Shown: piece after piece, positions 1-11,100 of the stretch
Numbering within the stretch: the stretch's first letter is position 1
Layout: each line of letters starts with the position of its first letter
NCBI GenBank assembly: GCA_027257055.1
Contig: JAPVLO010000278.1
Location: 620,001-684,000 of the forward strand
DNA length: 64,000 nucleotides
Source of the DNA: Cephalopachus bancanus
Taxonomy: Eukaryota > Chordata > Mammalia > Primates > Tarsiidae
Reading direction: 5' to 3'
The notes under the pieces: model-generated
Told to the model about the DNA's origin: nothing
What the model saw: only the letters and a program-made list of their open reading frames with translations
Database searches by the model: none
Translations under genes and position numbers: made by a program

Positions 1-597
1 GACCGTATCCACACAAAAATAAAGAGCTACAACGGAAAGTCCTCGAAAGCTGAGCCCACAATCTCTCGAAGTGCTTTTAACTCTGCTACGGTCAACTCCA
101 GACCAAAGCGAGATCCGGGAAGTGTCCGCAGGCCTCGGCCTAGACAGCGGGTACAGCGGTCGCGACCCCGAGGGCCCTGAGGAGTCCCAGGTGGCGGCCG
201 CCCCCGCGCGCCGCTAGGCCCCCGGGCTCCGGGCTGGGCCCGCAGGTGCCGGACGCGCGACACGCGCCGGGAGCCCAGCCCGCCGACTCCAGCCGGAGGG
301 CTGGAAGGGCCGCTCCGCCGGGGCCGCGGCTCCCTCGAGGCGGCGGTGCCACGCCGGTGCCCGCCTCCGAGGGCGGCCCGAAGCCGCCGGGCTCCCGAGC
401 GTCCCCGGGGCCCTCCGTGGGGACAGCCGGTGCCTTCCCGGCCCCGGACTCCACGCGGCGGCGCCGCGAACTTCGACGGCGCGTCCCGCACTTGTTGCTC
501 GGCGCGCCGGGCCCCCTCCGTCCCGTCCGCCCCCCCATCCCGAGCCGCCGAGCCGCCGGCCGCGCCGGGCCCAGGCGGAGTCGCCGCCGCTCCTCAC
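1..597 (-). other. PHF10: PHF10 intron 1 (partial) with CpG-island flank
   Basis: This stretch follows the PHF10 exon 1 donor and is intronic for that gene. Positions from about 130 onward are very GC- and CpG-rich, part of the island over the promoter. Positions 1-120 are ordinary unique sequence. I see no further exon. Confidence 0.75.
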
Positions 598-690
598 CTT
601 CGGGGACTGTTCTCCGGGAGTGGCCGGATCGCTGTCGCACGGCCGCGGGGACAGCGCCGCCCCGGGCCCGGCCGCCGCCGCCGCCGCCAT
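598..690 (-). CDS. PHF10: PHF10 (BAF45a) first coding exon
   Basis: Read on the minus strand, ATG at 690-688 opens a 31-codon exon beginning MAAAAAAGPGAALSPRP and ending GEQSPK at 598, followed directly by a GTGAGG splice donor. This matches the known N-terminus of PHF10, a subunit of the PBAF SWI/SNF chromatin remodelling complex in the nucleus. Its SAY region and paired PHD fingers are encoded by later exons to the left of the window. The alanine run is a GCG repeat and is longer than the human one as I recall it. The gene order with TCTE3 and ERMARD supports the call. Longer minus-strand open frames through this exon run past the splice donor and are not real. Confidence 0.9.
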
Positions 691-790
691 CAGCCCGAGC
701 GCCCCGCGCCGGCGCCGCCGCCGCCGCCGCCGCCTCGTCCCGGCCGCCGCCGCCGCCGCCGCCGCCGCCGCAGCCGCCGCGCGGGCCGCC
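668..790 (-). repeat. GGC/GCG trinucleotide runs in PHF10 5' UTR and start
   Basis: On the minus strand, uninterrupted GGC or GCG runs lie upstream of the start codon (about 711-785). A further GCG run at 670-690 encodes the polyalanine after the initiator Met. Such repeats vary in length and can form G-rich structures in a 5' untranslated region. Confidence 0.75.
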
Positions 791-2002
791 CGCCGCCCGG
801 CCCCGCCCCCTCCGCCCGCCCGCCCGGGGGCCGGCCCCTGCCGCCGCGCGCCCCGCGGCCCGCCAGCGCCGCCACCGCCATGGCCGCCAGCGCGAGCGCC
901 CGGCCCGGCCGGCGCGGGCTGCAGCCCGGATGGAGGCCGCGCGGCTGCGGCGCCCCTCACGGCAGCCCGCCTGTCGCGCCGCGACCCGCCGCGGCCCGCG
1001 GCCCGCCGCCCCGCGCGCCCGCCGCCCTTCAGACCCGCGGCCGCCGGCCCCGCCGCGCCGGCCCAGCGCCGGCCCCGCGCTCCCCGCAGCCCGCGGCGCC
1101 TGCGGCCGGCGTTGTCCCCGGTCCGCGGCGCGCCCCACCTCCCGCCCGCCCCCGGCCCGCCCCGGCCCGGCTCGCCGCCACTTGGCGCGCTCGCAGCCGC
1201 CCCCTCCCCGCGGCCCCCGGCCCGGCCCCTCCACACGTCAGCTCCCTCCCACCGCTCCCCGCGGCTCTCGCCCCGCCCCGCCCCGCCCGGGGGTCGCCTT
1301 CACCGCCCGGCCTCGCCCCCCGGCCCCGGGCGGCCGCCCGCCTTTGTTCCCTGGCCGCTCTGCGCCGAGACTGCGGGAGACCCCCGGGACCCCGGGACGC
1401 GGATCTCGGGATGCCCCGCGGCCCGGGAGGGGCGTCCCCGCCCGGAGCGCGTGGAGCCGGGCGACCGGGGCGGCGCGCGTGCGCAGCGGGCCAGGGCGAG
1501 GGTCGCGGCCCCGCCGAGGGCGCGCCGGCTTGAGGCAGCGGGAGCACTGGCGGGTGCTGGCCCGCAGATTCGGAGCGACCGTTCCCAGGGTCTCCTCACC
1601 CGGGCGGCCTCGGCCGGGGGCTCGGGGCGGAGTCTGCGTGTGCGGGCCCCCGCGCGACGCTCCTCGGGGACGACCGCTGGACCTGGAAGCCGCTGGCCAC
1701 GATGGGCCCAGCGGGGTACGACGCCGGCAAGATGGAGTCACGAGGCTCACACGCTCCAGGATGGGCGCTCGGGGCCGCACCACATTGGTACCGAGCCTCG
1801 TGGCCGAGGATGATGGTTTCGAAAGAAGAATGCAGGCCTGCTTTCTCTTTTAAAACCCTTGTCTGCCCTGTCCTGGGTCACCGCAGTTCACCTGGCACCG
1901 AATTCCTCATCGCGGTGTCCCCTCCCAATGATTATCCCACAAAGGGATTCCAAGTCCGCAGATGCTGATGATTCCGTCTTCCAGTGTGTAAGGCAAAGCA
2001 GT

Positions 2003-2817
2003 ACTAGGGGGCACTGTGTGGTGAGGGTCCCTGTCTCTTGACACTGAGGGGCACTGTGTGGACGAAGGTCCCTGCTGGTGGCCACTGAGGGGCACTGTGT
2101 GGACAAGGGTCCCTGCCTTTTGATACTGAGGGGCACCGTGTGGACGAGGGTCCCTGCCAGTGACCACTAAGGGGCACGGTGTGAACGAGGGTCCCTGCCT
2201 GTTGACACTGAGCAGCACTGTGTGGACGAGGGTCCCTGCTGGTGGCCACTGAGGAGCACTGTATGGTCGAGAGTCCCTGCCTGTGGACACTGAGAGGCAC
2301 TGTGTGGTCGAGGGTCCTTGCCGGTGGCCACTGAGAGGCACTGTGTGGATGAGGGCCTGCCGGTGGTTACTGAGGGCACTGTGTGGTCGAAGGTCCCTGC
2401 CTGTGCACACTGAAGGGCACTGTGGTGGTCGAGGGTCCCTGCCTGTGCACACTGAAGGGCACTGTGTGGACGGGGGTCCCTGCCGGTGAACTCTGAGGGG
2501 CACTGTGTGGACGAGGATGCCTGGCGGTGGCCACTGAGAGAAACTGTATGGTCGAGGGTCCCTGCCTGTGGACACTGAGGAGATACTGTGTGGATGAGGG
2601 TCCCTGCCTTTTGAAACTGAGGGGCACTGTATGGACTAGGATCCCTACCGGTGGCCACTAAGGGGCACGGTGTGGACGAGGGTCCCTGCCTGTGGACACT
2701 GAGGGGCACTGTGTGGAGGAGGGTCCCTGCCTATGGATACCGAGAGGTACTGTGTGGGCAAGGGTCCCTGCCTGTGGACACTGATGGGCACTGTGTGGAC
2801 AAGGGTCTCTGCCTATT
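2003..2817. repeat. 41-bp minisatellite, about 20 units
   Basis: A tandem array with a 41-bp period; clear unit starts fall at 2046, 2087 and 2128. The core of each unit reads GGCACTGTGTGGACGAGGGT then CCCTGCC. Unit ends often alternate between a GGCCACT type and a GACACT type, giving a partial 82-bp higher-order pattern. Since 41 is not divisible by three and stops are rare, long minus-strand frames in all phases are artefacts. The array lies in intergenic DNA about 1.3 kb upstream of PHF10. Confidence 0.93.
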
Positions 2818-3191
2818 GGCAGCTTCAATATTAATAGAGTATAGACAAATGTTTATGTACCTTTGTACAAATGTAAAGGTAGCTTAGGTGGGAGAATATT
2901 TACTAGTAAATAAATACAAAGATTTTGAAGTTGAAACAGATTTTGAAAAGGGCCATAAATGACAGATACAGGTAGGTGTGCAATTGTAAGTAGATATTGG
3001 GTTTCACACCCCAAAAAGGCTGACAGGTGGGAAAATAGAAGGCATATTCAGGTAAATTACTCATTCCTGTTTGGCTTGAGAATCGGGTACATGAAGATGG
3101 ATTCTAGGAGCTAAGAATGATGATACAGGGTATGATGTAACTGGAAGAGCAGAGATTTAGAGTTGACTTTGGTTTAAAATCCAGCTGTATC

Positions 3192-3513
3192 GTCAGGCTT
3201 GGTGGCTCAGCCTGTAATCCCAGCACTTTGGGAGGCTGAGGTGAGTGGATTGCCTGAGCCCATGGGTTTGACACCAGCCTGGGCAACTTGGTGAGATCTC
3301 ATCTCTGCAATAAATAAAAAATTAGCCGAGCATGGTAGCGCATGCCTGTAGTTCTGGCTACTTGGAAGACTGAGGTGGAAGGATTCCCTAAGCCCAGCAG
3401 GTCGAAAGCCCAGCAGGTCGAAAGCCCAGCAGGTTGACGCCAGGGTGGCCGTGAGTGTGCCATGGCACTCCAGCCTGGGCAACAGAGTGAGACTCCAACT
3501 AAAAAAAAAAAAA
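3192..3513 (+). mobile_element. Alu SINE
   Basis: Full dimeric Alu ending in a short A tail. It is flanked by an imperfect target duplication AAATCCAGCTGTATC (before) and AAATCCAGCTTTATC (after). The right arm holds an 18-bp step AGCCCAGCAGGTCGAA repeated three times (about 3390-3438). Confidence 0.9.
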
Positions 3514-3515
3514 TC

Positions 3516-3620
3516 CAGCTTTATCACCTATTAGCTGTGTGAACATAGGTAAATTAATCTCGCTGACACCCCCCATTTTCTCATTTGTATGATAAGAATA
3601 ATGATGTCCATCCAATTATT
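3516..3620 (+). mobile_element. MIR SINE fragment
   Basis: The text around TTAGCTGTGTGAACATAGG followed by TTTTCTCATTTGTATGATA fits the core and tail of a mammalian MIR element. Old and diverged. Confidence 0.45.
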
Positions 3621-4776
3621 CCACAAATATTTTATGACAAGCCAACTCTGAACTAATAACAACTATGTTAGACGATGGGGATATTAAGAATTAACCATTT
3701 CTAGTGCGGAGGGATATTCATGTGTAACCATCAAAATAAGAAAAGAAAGAACCATTCCTTCATAAAATAGTCTTACAGTTTACTAATTGTAGGAACGGAA
3801 TCTGGCACTGACGATACAGTGGTGAAGGGAAAAAAATCAAAAAAGTGTATGAAATCACTTACAATATGTACATATAGGTGAAAAACCCAAGACCAAGAAG
3901 TCCTGAAATAGTCAACTTGTGGAAGTAAGATAGAAAAGGGAAAGAAAATTAAGTGTCAAGTATTGCAAACCCAAAGGACAGAGTGTTTCAAAAAGATAAC
4001 TGGTCAGCTATTTCAATTGAGAAGATGAGAAGAGTGACCCTTTACATTTAGCAACTTGGGGGTGATTAGCTATTTGACAGTTTCAAGCTGTTTCAGGGGA
4101 GTGATGGTTTCAGAACCTAAATTGGATTAGTGGATGAGTGAGAGGCTAGGGATTGGCGCCCAAGTACAGACAACGCTTCTGTGAGGTTTTGTTCTAAATA
4201 ATAAAGAAAGAGAGTAGTGGGACACGTGCTGTTTTCAAGACAGAAGACACTAGCGCATGTTTGTACACTAACAAGAATGACTCCGCAGGAAGGGGGAAAG
4301 CCCAGACTGAGCAGAGAGGGGAGGTGCTGCTGGAAGGGAGGTACCCAGCACATAGCATTGGGATGAGAGGCAGAATTCACCCATTGTATGATGGAAGACG
4401 GAAGGTGGCTGTAGCTACAAGTAGACTGTGGAAAACTTGAAGGATTGTACCTCTAGAGAAATATAAGGTGAGATAATCAGCTGACAGTAAGTAGAGGAGA
4501 AAAGTAGAGATGGTTTGAGAGGAAAAGGTATATCAGAGAATAGGAAAGGAAAGTTTCTAGGATGCCAAGTGGTTTGCTTACTTGAGGCTTGTGGTCATGA
4601 ACTGACGCAAGTCTGTCTGGTTTTGTGATGTTCTCAAATTTAGCTACTTGGATTCAGGCTTGAACAAAGTGGATTAATGAGGTTCAGGCAGGAAGGGGTT
4701 TTCCTGGTAAGGAAGGGGGGGGTTCAAGAAAATCAAAGTGTTTGTAACCGAGTGATAATAATGAACCATGAAATCT

Positions 4777-5078
4777 TTTTTTTTATTATTTTTTTTTGAG
4801 TTGGAGTCTCACTCTGTCGCCCAGGCTGGAGTGCAGTGGCACACTGATGGCCACTGCAGCCTCGACCTACTGGGCTCAGGCAGTCCTTCCACCTCAGCCT
4901 TCCAAGTAGCTAGAACTACAGGCACATGCCACCTTGCACAGCTAATTTTTTTATTTATTGTAGAGATGAGGTCTCACCAAGTTGCCCAGGCTGGTCTCAA
5001 ACCCGTGCGCTCAGGCAGTCCTCTCACCTCAGCTTCCCAAAGTGCTGGGATTATAGGCATGAGCCACTGCACCCAGCC
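4777..5078 (-). mobile_element. Alu SINE
   Basis: Reverse-oriented dimeric Alu starting with a T run and GAGTTGGAGTCTCACTCTG. It is flanked by a perfect 16-bp target duplication ATGAACCATGAAATCT. Confidence 0.93.
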
Positions 5079-5689
5079 ATGAACCATGAAATCTAAACAG
5101 AACAAGGAGGAAAATTGGAGGGCTATAAATGGTGGGAAAAGACAAATGAACTGGAGTTTTCAATAAGATGGAAGGGTGGTTGTCTTCAGGGTACTGGAGG
5201 TAGTGAGTTGGAGGGACAGGAAATGACTACAGAATACCTTGCTTGAAATCACGATTTCAGAAGTCATACTAACCATGGTGATAGCAAGGTCTAGAGGGTG
5301 AGGTATGGTAGGCTGGAGAGTGAGCTGGTTAAGGAACTGAGTAGCTAGAGTACAGGAAGTCATAACTTAATATGGCAAAACAGGAATATAAAGGACTATG
5401 AAAATGACATGGAAGTTGTAATTGTACGAAGTGATCTTAGTAATTAAAGAGAAAAATTAGTTTTTCCATGACACTTAAGAACTTTTGTTGAAACATTAAA
5501 AACTATCTTGCTGCTAGTTGCAAATATACTGGGACTTTTTAACTTGTAAAACTAATATTTATTTAGTATACCATAATTTAAAACAGGAGAAACATGGAGA
5601 ACCAGTGCTTTATTCTTTGTAAAAACAAAACAAACAAACAAAAACCAACAGTAGTTTGACCTGTGCTTGCCTCCTTCTCATCCTCTAGT

Positions 5690-5986
5690 TTATTTTATTT
5701 TATTTTATTTTATTTTATTGAGTCAGAGTCTCACGCTGTTGCCTATGCTGGAGTGCAGTGGCACACCCAAGGGCCATGGCAACCTTGACCTGCTGGGCTC
5801 AGGTGATCCTTCCACCTCAGCCTCCCAAGTAGCTGGAACCACAGGTATGACAAATTATTTATTTACTGTAGAGACAAGATCTTGCCAAGTTGCACAGGCT
5901 GGTCTCGAACCCTTGGGCTCAGGCAATCTTCTTGCCTCCATTTCCCAAAGTACTGGGATTGCAGGCGTGAGCCACCGTGCCCAGCT
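5690..5986 (-). mobile_element. Alu SINE with (TTTTA)n tail
   Basis: Reverse Alu whose tail has become a TTTTA repeat at 5690-5719. The flanks share the short motif CTCATCCT, probably the target duplication. Confidence 0.85.
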
Positions 5987-6032
5987 CCTCATCCTACAAT
6001 TTATCTCCTCTGACTTTATAAACTGTCATTCT

Positions 6033-6326
6033 GCCGGGCTTGGTGGCTCAGCCTGTAATCCCCCGCCTTTGGGAGGTTGAGGTGAGTGGATTGCCTGAGC
6101 CCGCGGGTTCGAGACCCGCCGGGGCAGCAAGACCTCATCTCTACAATAAATAAGAAAATCAGCCGGGCGTGGTAGCGTGCGCCTGTAGTTCCGGCTACTT
6201 GGAAAGCTGAGGTGGAAGGATCGCCAGAACCCAGCAGGTCGAGGCTGCGGTGGCTGGGAGTGGCCACTGCACTCCAGTCTGGGCGACAGAGTGAGACTCC
6301 AACTCAAAAAATAAATAAATAAATTG
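6033..6326 (+). mobile_element. Alu SINE
   Basis: Plus-strand dimeric Alu of the strepsirrhine type with an AAATA tail. The flanks share AACTGTCATTC and AATTGTCATTC, consistent with a target duplication. Confidence 0.88.
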
Positions 6327-6339
6327 TCATTCCGCTAAG

Positions 6340-7025
6340 TCTGGATTGGCTTCCAACTTTTTATCTTTGCATTTTAAATGTTAGGAAATTTCTCCAGGAA
6401 TTTCTTGAGTATGAAGTGTTTTATCAGCATCACTTTCTGTGGACATCTTCAAACTTTTGTCACAGCTGCCTCAACTAATCTGTGGAATCTGGGTGCAGAC
6501 TTCACAGCAGCACCTTGAACTGTGCTACCATCTTCACCAACAGCTACCATTACTCAATCCATGTCAACTCCTGAAATGAGGACACTAGACTTTACTAGCA
6601 GTACAAAGTTTTAATCCAGTCTCTGTGTAGTTACCATTTTCTTTCAACATGGCAACTAACTTCAGCACTTCAGCCTGAATGCTAGCCAGACTGAGGGGGA
6701 TTTTTAAAAATTTGTTACAATCATCAATTAAAAGTAGATAGACAGTCTCTATCATGGCCATAACCGCCTTTCTCTTTCTTGTGCATCTGAAACTAAAAGA
6801 TCCTGAAGAAATCTGGCCTTGTATTTCTCTACTTACTGGACTTTTTCTCTATGGCTTCTACAATGCCTTTCATATAGGCCGAGGTCTCATCCTGTCTTGG
6901 CTCTTCTTTGCTGTTGTTATTTTCAGATTTCCTAATCACATCTAAGTTCACTTCAGCATTGTTACTTTTTATTTATTTGCTGTACTTTCATCTTTATTGG
7001 CCAATTTTCTCTTTTGATAATCCAT
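6340..7025 (-). pseudogene. possible processed pseudogene, parent unknown
   Basis: On the minus strand this stretch gives runs of codon-like sequence broken by stops and frameshifts. Examples are a lysine- and glutamate-rich piece near 6890-6960 (EEPRQDETSAYMKGIVEAIE) and a leucine-rich piece near 6620-6760. There is no intron and no obvious repeat identity. I do not recognise the parent gene, and the call rests only on protein-like composition, so a diverged transposon is equally possible. Confidence 0.25.
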
Positions 7026-7184
7026 TTTTGTGAAATATCATCTGGGTCTATCACTGGGAAACAAGGAGGCAGTACAACTACATACTTTGCTGGCTGTGTA
7101 TAAACTGGAGAACCAAGTACTAAGTGTGCAGAGACTGATGCCTGACTTTGAAAGAAGGATCATGATGCCTGCTATGGACTCAAT

Positions 7185-7570
7185 GTGTGTCCCCCAGAAT
7201 TCAGAGTCCGTAATCCCCAATGCAATGGTATTTGGAAGTGAAGACTTTCAGAGGTAATTAAGTTTAGTTGAGCTCATGAGGATGGAGTCTTCTTGATGGG
7301 GATTAATGTTTTTATAAAAAGAAGAAGAGACACCAAGATCACTCTTCCCGCCTCCTTATCTTTCTATATGCATCCACCAAGGACAGACCATGTAAGGACA
7401 TAATCAAGAAGAGGACTCTCACCAAGAATCCTAGCATGCTGACACACTGACCTCAGATTTTCAGCCTCTAAAACTTTCATTTTAAAAGCTTGTTAGAAAA
7501 AAAATGTTTGTTGTTTAAGCCATCCAGTCTATGATATTTCATTATAGCAGCCTGAGCTAAGACAATGCCC
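7185..7570 (+). mobile_element. ancient LTR-like interspersed repeat (MaLR-like)
   Basis: The text TGGACTCAATGTGTGTCCCC near the start, TTTATAAAAAGAAG in the middle and TTTAAGCCATCCAGTCTATG at the end follows the pattern of common old mammalian solo LTRs. It is diverged and has no coding content. The exact family is uncertain. Confidence 0.45.
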
Positions 7571-7669
7571 ATCTGTTATTTACATAGTGATATGTGGACT
7601 GAAGAGCTAGCTGTGAAGTATGTTCTTTATGTGATTACTCACAATTAATATACCATCAAAAGTATTTCT

Positions 7670-8266
7670 TTTTTTTTTGAGTCAGGGTCTTGCTCTGTCA
7701 CCCAGACTGGGGTACAGTAGCATGACCACAGCCTTAAACTCCTGGGCTCAGTCAAGCAACCCTTCTGCCTCAGCCTCCCGAGTAGCTGGGACTACAGGCA
7801 TGTACAACCATGCCCAGCTAATTTTATTATTATTATTATTATTATTATTTTGAGTAGGAGTGTCACTCTGTCACCCAGGCTGGAGTGCAGTGGCACATTC
7901 ATGGCCACCATGGCCTCAACATGCTGGGCTCAGGTGATCCTTCCACATCAGCCTCCCAAGCAGCCAGAATTACAGGTGCACACCACCATGCCTGGCTAAT
8001 TTTTCTTGATTTATTATAGAGACGAGGTCTTGCCAAGTTGCCCAGGCTGGTCTCAAACCCCTGGACTCAGGCAGTCCTCTCACCTCCACCTCCCAAAGTG
8101 CTGGGATTACAGGTGTGAGACACCATGCCTGGCTTTTTATTCCCCCTCAGAAGAGACAAAGACTTGCTATGTTGTCTAGGTTGGTGACAAACTCTCAGGC
8201 TCAAACAGTCCTCCCACCTTGGCTTCCCAAAGTGTTGAGATTACAGGTGTGAGCCATTCCACCTGG
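7670..8266 (-). mobile_element. Alu nested inside another Alu
   Basis: The outer reverse Alu occupies 7670-7826 and 8135-8266. Its middle A-rich linker has received a second reverse Alu at about 7851-8133, preceded by a TTA microsatellite (7824-7850). The outer copy is the more diverged, as expected for the older insertion. Confidence 0.85.
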
Positions 8267-9689
8267 CCCATGATTAAAATTTAAACCATTTTGTTGGGGG
8301 AACTGTTATTTAACTAGACCATGGTAACGGAAATCTGTGCATAATAGAACCGTGCAAATGGTTGGATGGTTCATCTGTGTGAATACTGAAGCCACAAGAA
8401 ACAGTGGCAGGAGTTGGGTACAGATGAAGATTTGGATCTAGTAGCTCAAGTCTTCAAGTGACAAAGAGGAATAAGCTAGGGATGATGGGCGGCAGCAACA
8501 AACAGACAAGGGATTGTATATCCAGAAAGCATAAACTTCCAGAAGCCAGAATTTTTTAGATCATAGGGGTTTCCTACCCTAACTCCTGCTTCCGAGGCAT
8601 CAGGGACTAACAGAAAAACAGCTTTCACTTGAGAAGGCTGCAGTGGGACTCCTTGGGGAAAGTCAGGTTGCTGTTAGGGGAAAAAAACCCTCAAAATACA
8701 TGTGGAGGGGAGGCTGGGAGGAGAGGGTCTGATGACCCAAAGTATTCCATAAAATGCTTACAGAGGCAAGACTCGGATGCTGGTCAGATTTCTTTTAGTG
8801 GCTGAAGTGAATGTTTATGTGACATTTGATGTGCATGATCTTTACAGTTCCTTAGGACAGTGCTTTAGAAGTTATGGTCTGGAACATTTAGCATGATGAT
8901 CTCGTGACTTCAGGTGACTCCACCGTTTCATAGGCTCATGGTGAAGTGCTGATAGGTGGAGTGAGAAAAGGGGTGGGTGACAGCAGGGCACAAGTTTTCT
9001 TGGCACAAGTCTCAACATAGTCCACTGAGAAAGAAGAGATGAAAAGGAGGTTTTATGATGGGGAAAGGCAATAATACAAAATACTATGAGAGTGCAAAGG
9101 GGGGTATCTAACCCAACCTGCAACAGCAATAAGAGAGAAATGGGATTTGCAGTAAGAAGTGTTGCTAAGATCTGAGATGTTTATAATGCACTCAGAATCC
9201 AGTTAACCTCAGAAAAAGACAGAATATTGTGTCATGGAGAATCTAGAACCTTAAGAGTAGGCAGAGGAGTTTGTATTCACCCAAAAGACAATTAGGATCC
9301 ATTGAGGGGTTTTAAGACAGGGGGTGACAATCAAAGATGATAGCACCATCAAGTTTATGAGTAAGGGTGGGGATGAGTCTTAAAGCAAAAAAAAAATAGG
9401 CCCATTAGTTTTTGATAATCAACAAAGGTTTAGTTGCTTAATACTCTTCCCCTGCCCAATAAAATAGAAGTTTGTTCATGAGGGCAATAGCCTTGTCTAT
9501 TTTGTTTACTATGGAATAATCTACATTTTGTTCTATAGCACCTGGAACATGGTAGATGTATGATAGTGCTGAACAAAAAATAAACAGATGAATAAGTTAA
9601 GAAAGCGGCTATTGAAATAGATGTCAGTACCGAGACTAGAGGTATGACAAGAGTGGAAAAGAAGCGATTTTGAGCCACTACAAAAACTT

Positions 9690-10118
9690 AAAATCTACAG
9701 TTCACCATTGCAAGATGTGGAATCAACCTAACTGATCAGTGGATAATGAAAATGTGTTATACATACCATGGAATACTATCCAGCCATAAAACAGGATGAA
9801 ATAATGTCCTTTGCTGCAATTTGAATGGAATTAGAGGCCATCATCCTCAGTGAAGTAATGCAGAATGGGAAAACGAAATGCTGCATGTTCTCAGAAGTAG
9901 GAACTAAACTAAGGAATTGCAAAGGCATTGAGAGTGACATAATGGACACTGAAGATTCAGAAGGGGGCAGGAGGAAAGAGGGTAGGAAAGAATGTGCACA
10001 GGTGGGGGTAGAAGATACACTTAAAACCCAGGCTTCTTCCTCACCATACAATGCATCCATGGAACTAAAAATCATTTGTACTCCCAAAGCCACTGAAATA
10101 AAATTTTTTTTTAAAAAT
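9690..10118 (+). mobile_element. L1 3' end fragment
   Basis: Contains the typical end-of-ORF2 text (ACCATGGAATACTATCCAGCC, then GGAATTAGAGGCCATCATCC) and a 3' UTR with a short A-rich tail near 10100. The 99-codon open frame inside it is not a gene. Confidence 0.75.
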
Positions 10119-10502
10119 CTATAGAATTTGACAACTAAGTATACATGGGGGATTAGAGAAGGGCAAGAGAAAAAGCAGAGGTAAAGGTAATTCAGAGATG
10201 TCAAACCTAGTAAGAATAGGTAACATTAAGGTACTAGGTAATTAAGACTTAGTATGCTCTGCCATAAGTGCTTGATTGCATATTATCTAATTTAATTCAC
10301 CTGCAAACCTTAAGAGAAAGATATAGTTCTCATTTGACAGATAAGTCTGAGACAGTCAACTCAATTACTAGACAGTATATTTTGCAACTAATTTGTCTTG
10401 GCATTCATCAGGAAAGCACATTGTTTAACATGACATATTTCGTAGGTTTGCTATGACTAATTTTTTCTATAGGCAAAGTTAGCACTGATAGCTCCTTTTT
10501 AA

Positions 10503-10742
10503 AAGAGTATTTGGCGGGTTCATGACCCGCCTGGTGCAACTTGGCGAGACCTCATCTCTACAATAAATCAAAATGAGCCGGGCGTGGTAGCACGCACCTG
10601 TAGTTCCAGCTACTTGGAAGACTGAGGTGGAAGGATTGTCAGAGTCCAGCAGGCTGAGGCTGCGGTGGCCGGGAGTGGGCACTGCACTCCAGTCTGGGTG
10701 ACAGAGTGAGACTCCAAATCAAAAAAAAATTTAAAAAAAAAG
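10503..10742 (+). mobile_element. 5'-truncated Alu
   Basis: The left part of the first arm is missing. The copy starts near GCGGGTTCATGACCCGCC, which is a perfect short inverted repeat, and ends in an A-rich tail. Flanks AGAGTATTTGG and AGATTATTTGG suggest a target duplication. Confidence 0.82.
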
Positions 10743-10860
10743 ATTATTTGGGCCACAACTATATACTCTGTAGAATGGAACTATTAGGCCTGGATTATCC
10801 ACTTGTTCTTTCCGAATGTTAGAGCACAACTGGAACGATGTTCTAAGAATAACTCTATCC

Positions 10861-11100
10861 AAGGCTGGTGTCAATGACTCAAGCCTGTAATCCCAACACT
10901 TTGGGAAGCCAAGGTGGGAGAATTGCTTGAGCCCGGGGCTTTGAGATCAGCCTGGGCAACAGAGTGAGACCTCATCTCTAAAGAAGGAGAGAGAAAGAGA
11001 AGAAAAAAGAGAAAAAATCCTTTTCAATAACAACAAAATTTTTTCAAAAGAATAACTGGGCAACATAGTGAGACCTCGTCTTTAAATAAATAAATAAAGT
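10861..11100 (+). mobile_element. Alu-like left monomer plus partial second copy
   Basis: One 7SL-like left arm (10863-10985) is followed by a GA-rich simple tail. A short repeat of its last part (about 11055-11098) then ends in AAATAAATAAATA and a CAA run. It lacks the right arm of a normal dimer, so it may be a free left monomer. Confidence 0.6.

Larger units (their letters stand above)
130..1700. promoter_or_regulatory. CpG island at the PHF10 promoter
   Basis: CpG-dense, about 75-80% G+C sequence with no TATA box, covering PHF10 exon 1 and its upstream side. The PHF10 promoter and 5' untranslated region should lie above 690 on the minus strand. The high GC removes stop codons, so all six frames carry long but meaningless open frames. 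The plus-strand side has no recognisable exon, although a divergent noncoding transcript is possible. Confidence 0.8.

Noticed and set aside
140..1853. Very long open frames on both strands (up to 535 codons) in the first 1.9 kb
   Set aside because: They come from extreme GC content, which removes stop codons. Their peptides are low-complexity Pro/Arg/Ala/Gly, and the only supported coding part is the 31-codon PHF10 exon.
1907..2709. Overlapping minus-strand frames of 180 and 222 codons with repeating HTVPLS-like peptides
   Set aside because: The frames run through a 41-bp minisatellite in every phase. A 41-bp unit shifts phase each copy, and there is no splice, start or domain support.
10479..10682. 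Short open frames inside Alus throughout the window, such as this one
   Set aside because: They recur with the same peptides in every Alu copy and reflect the SINE sequence only.
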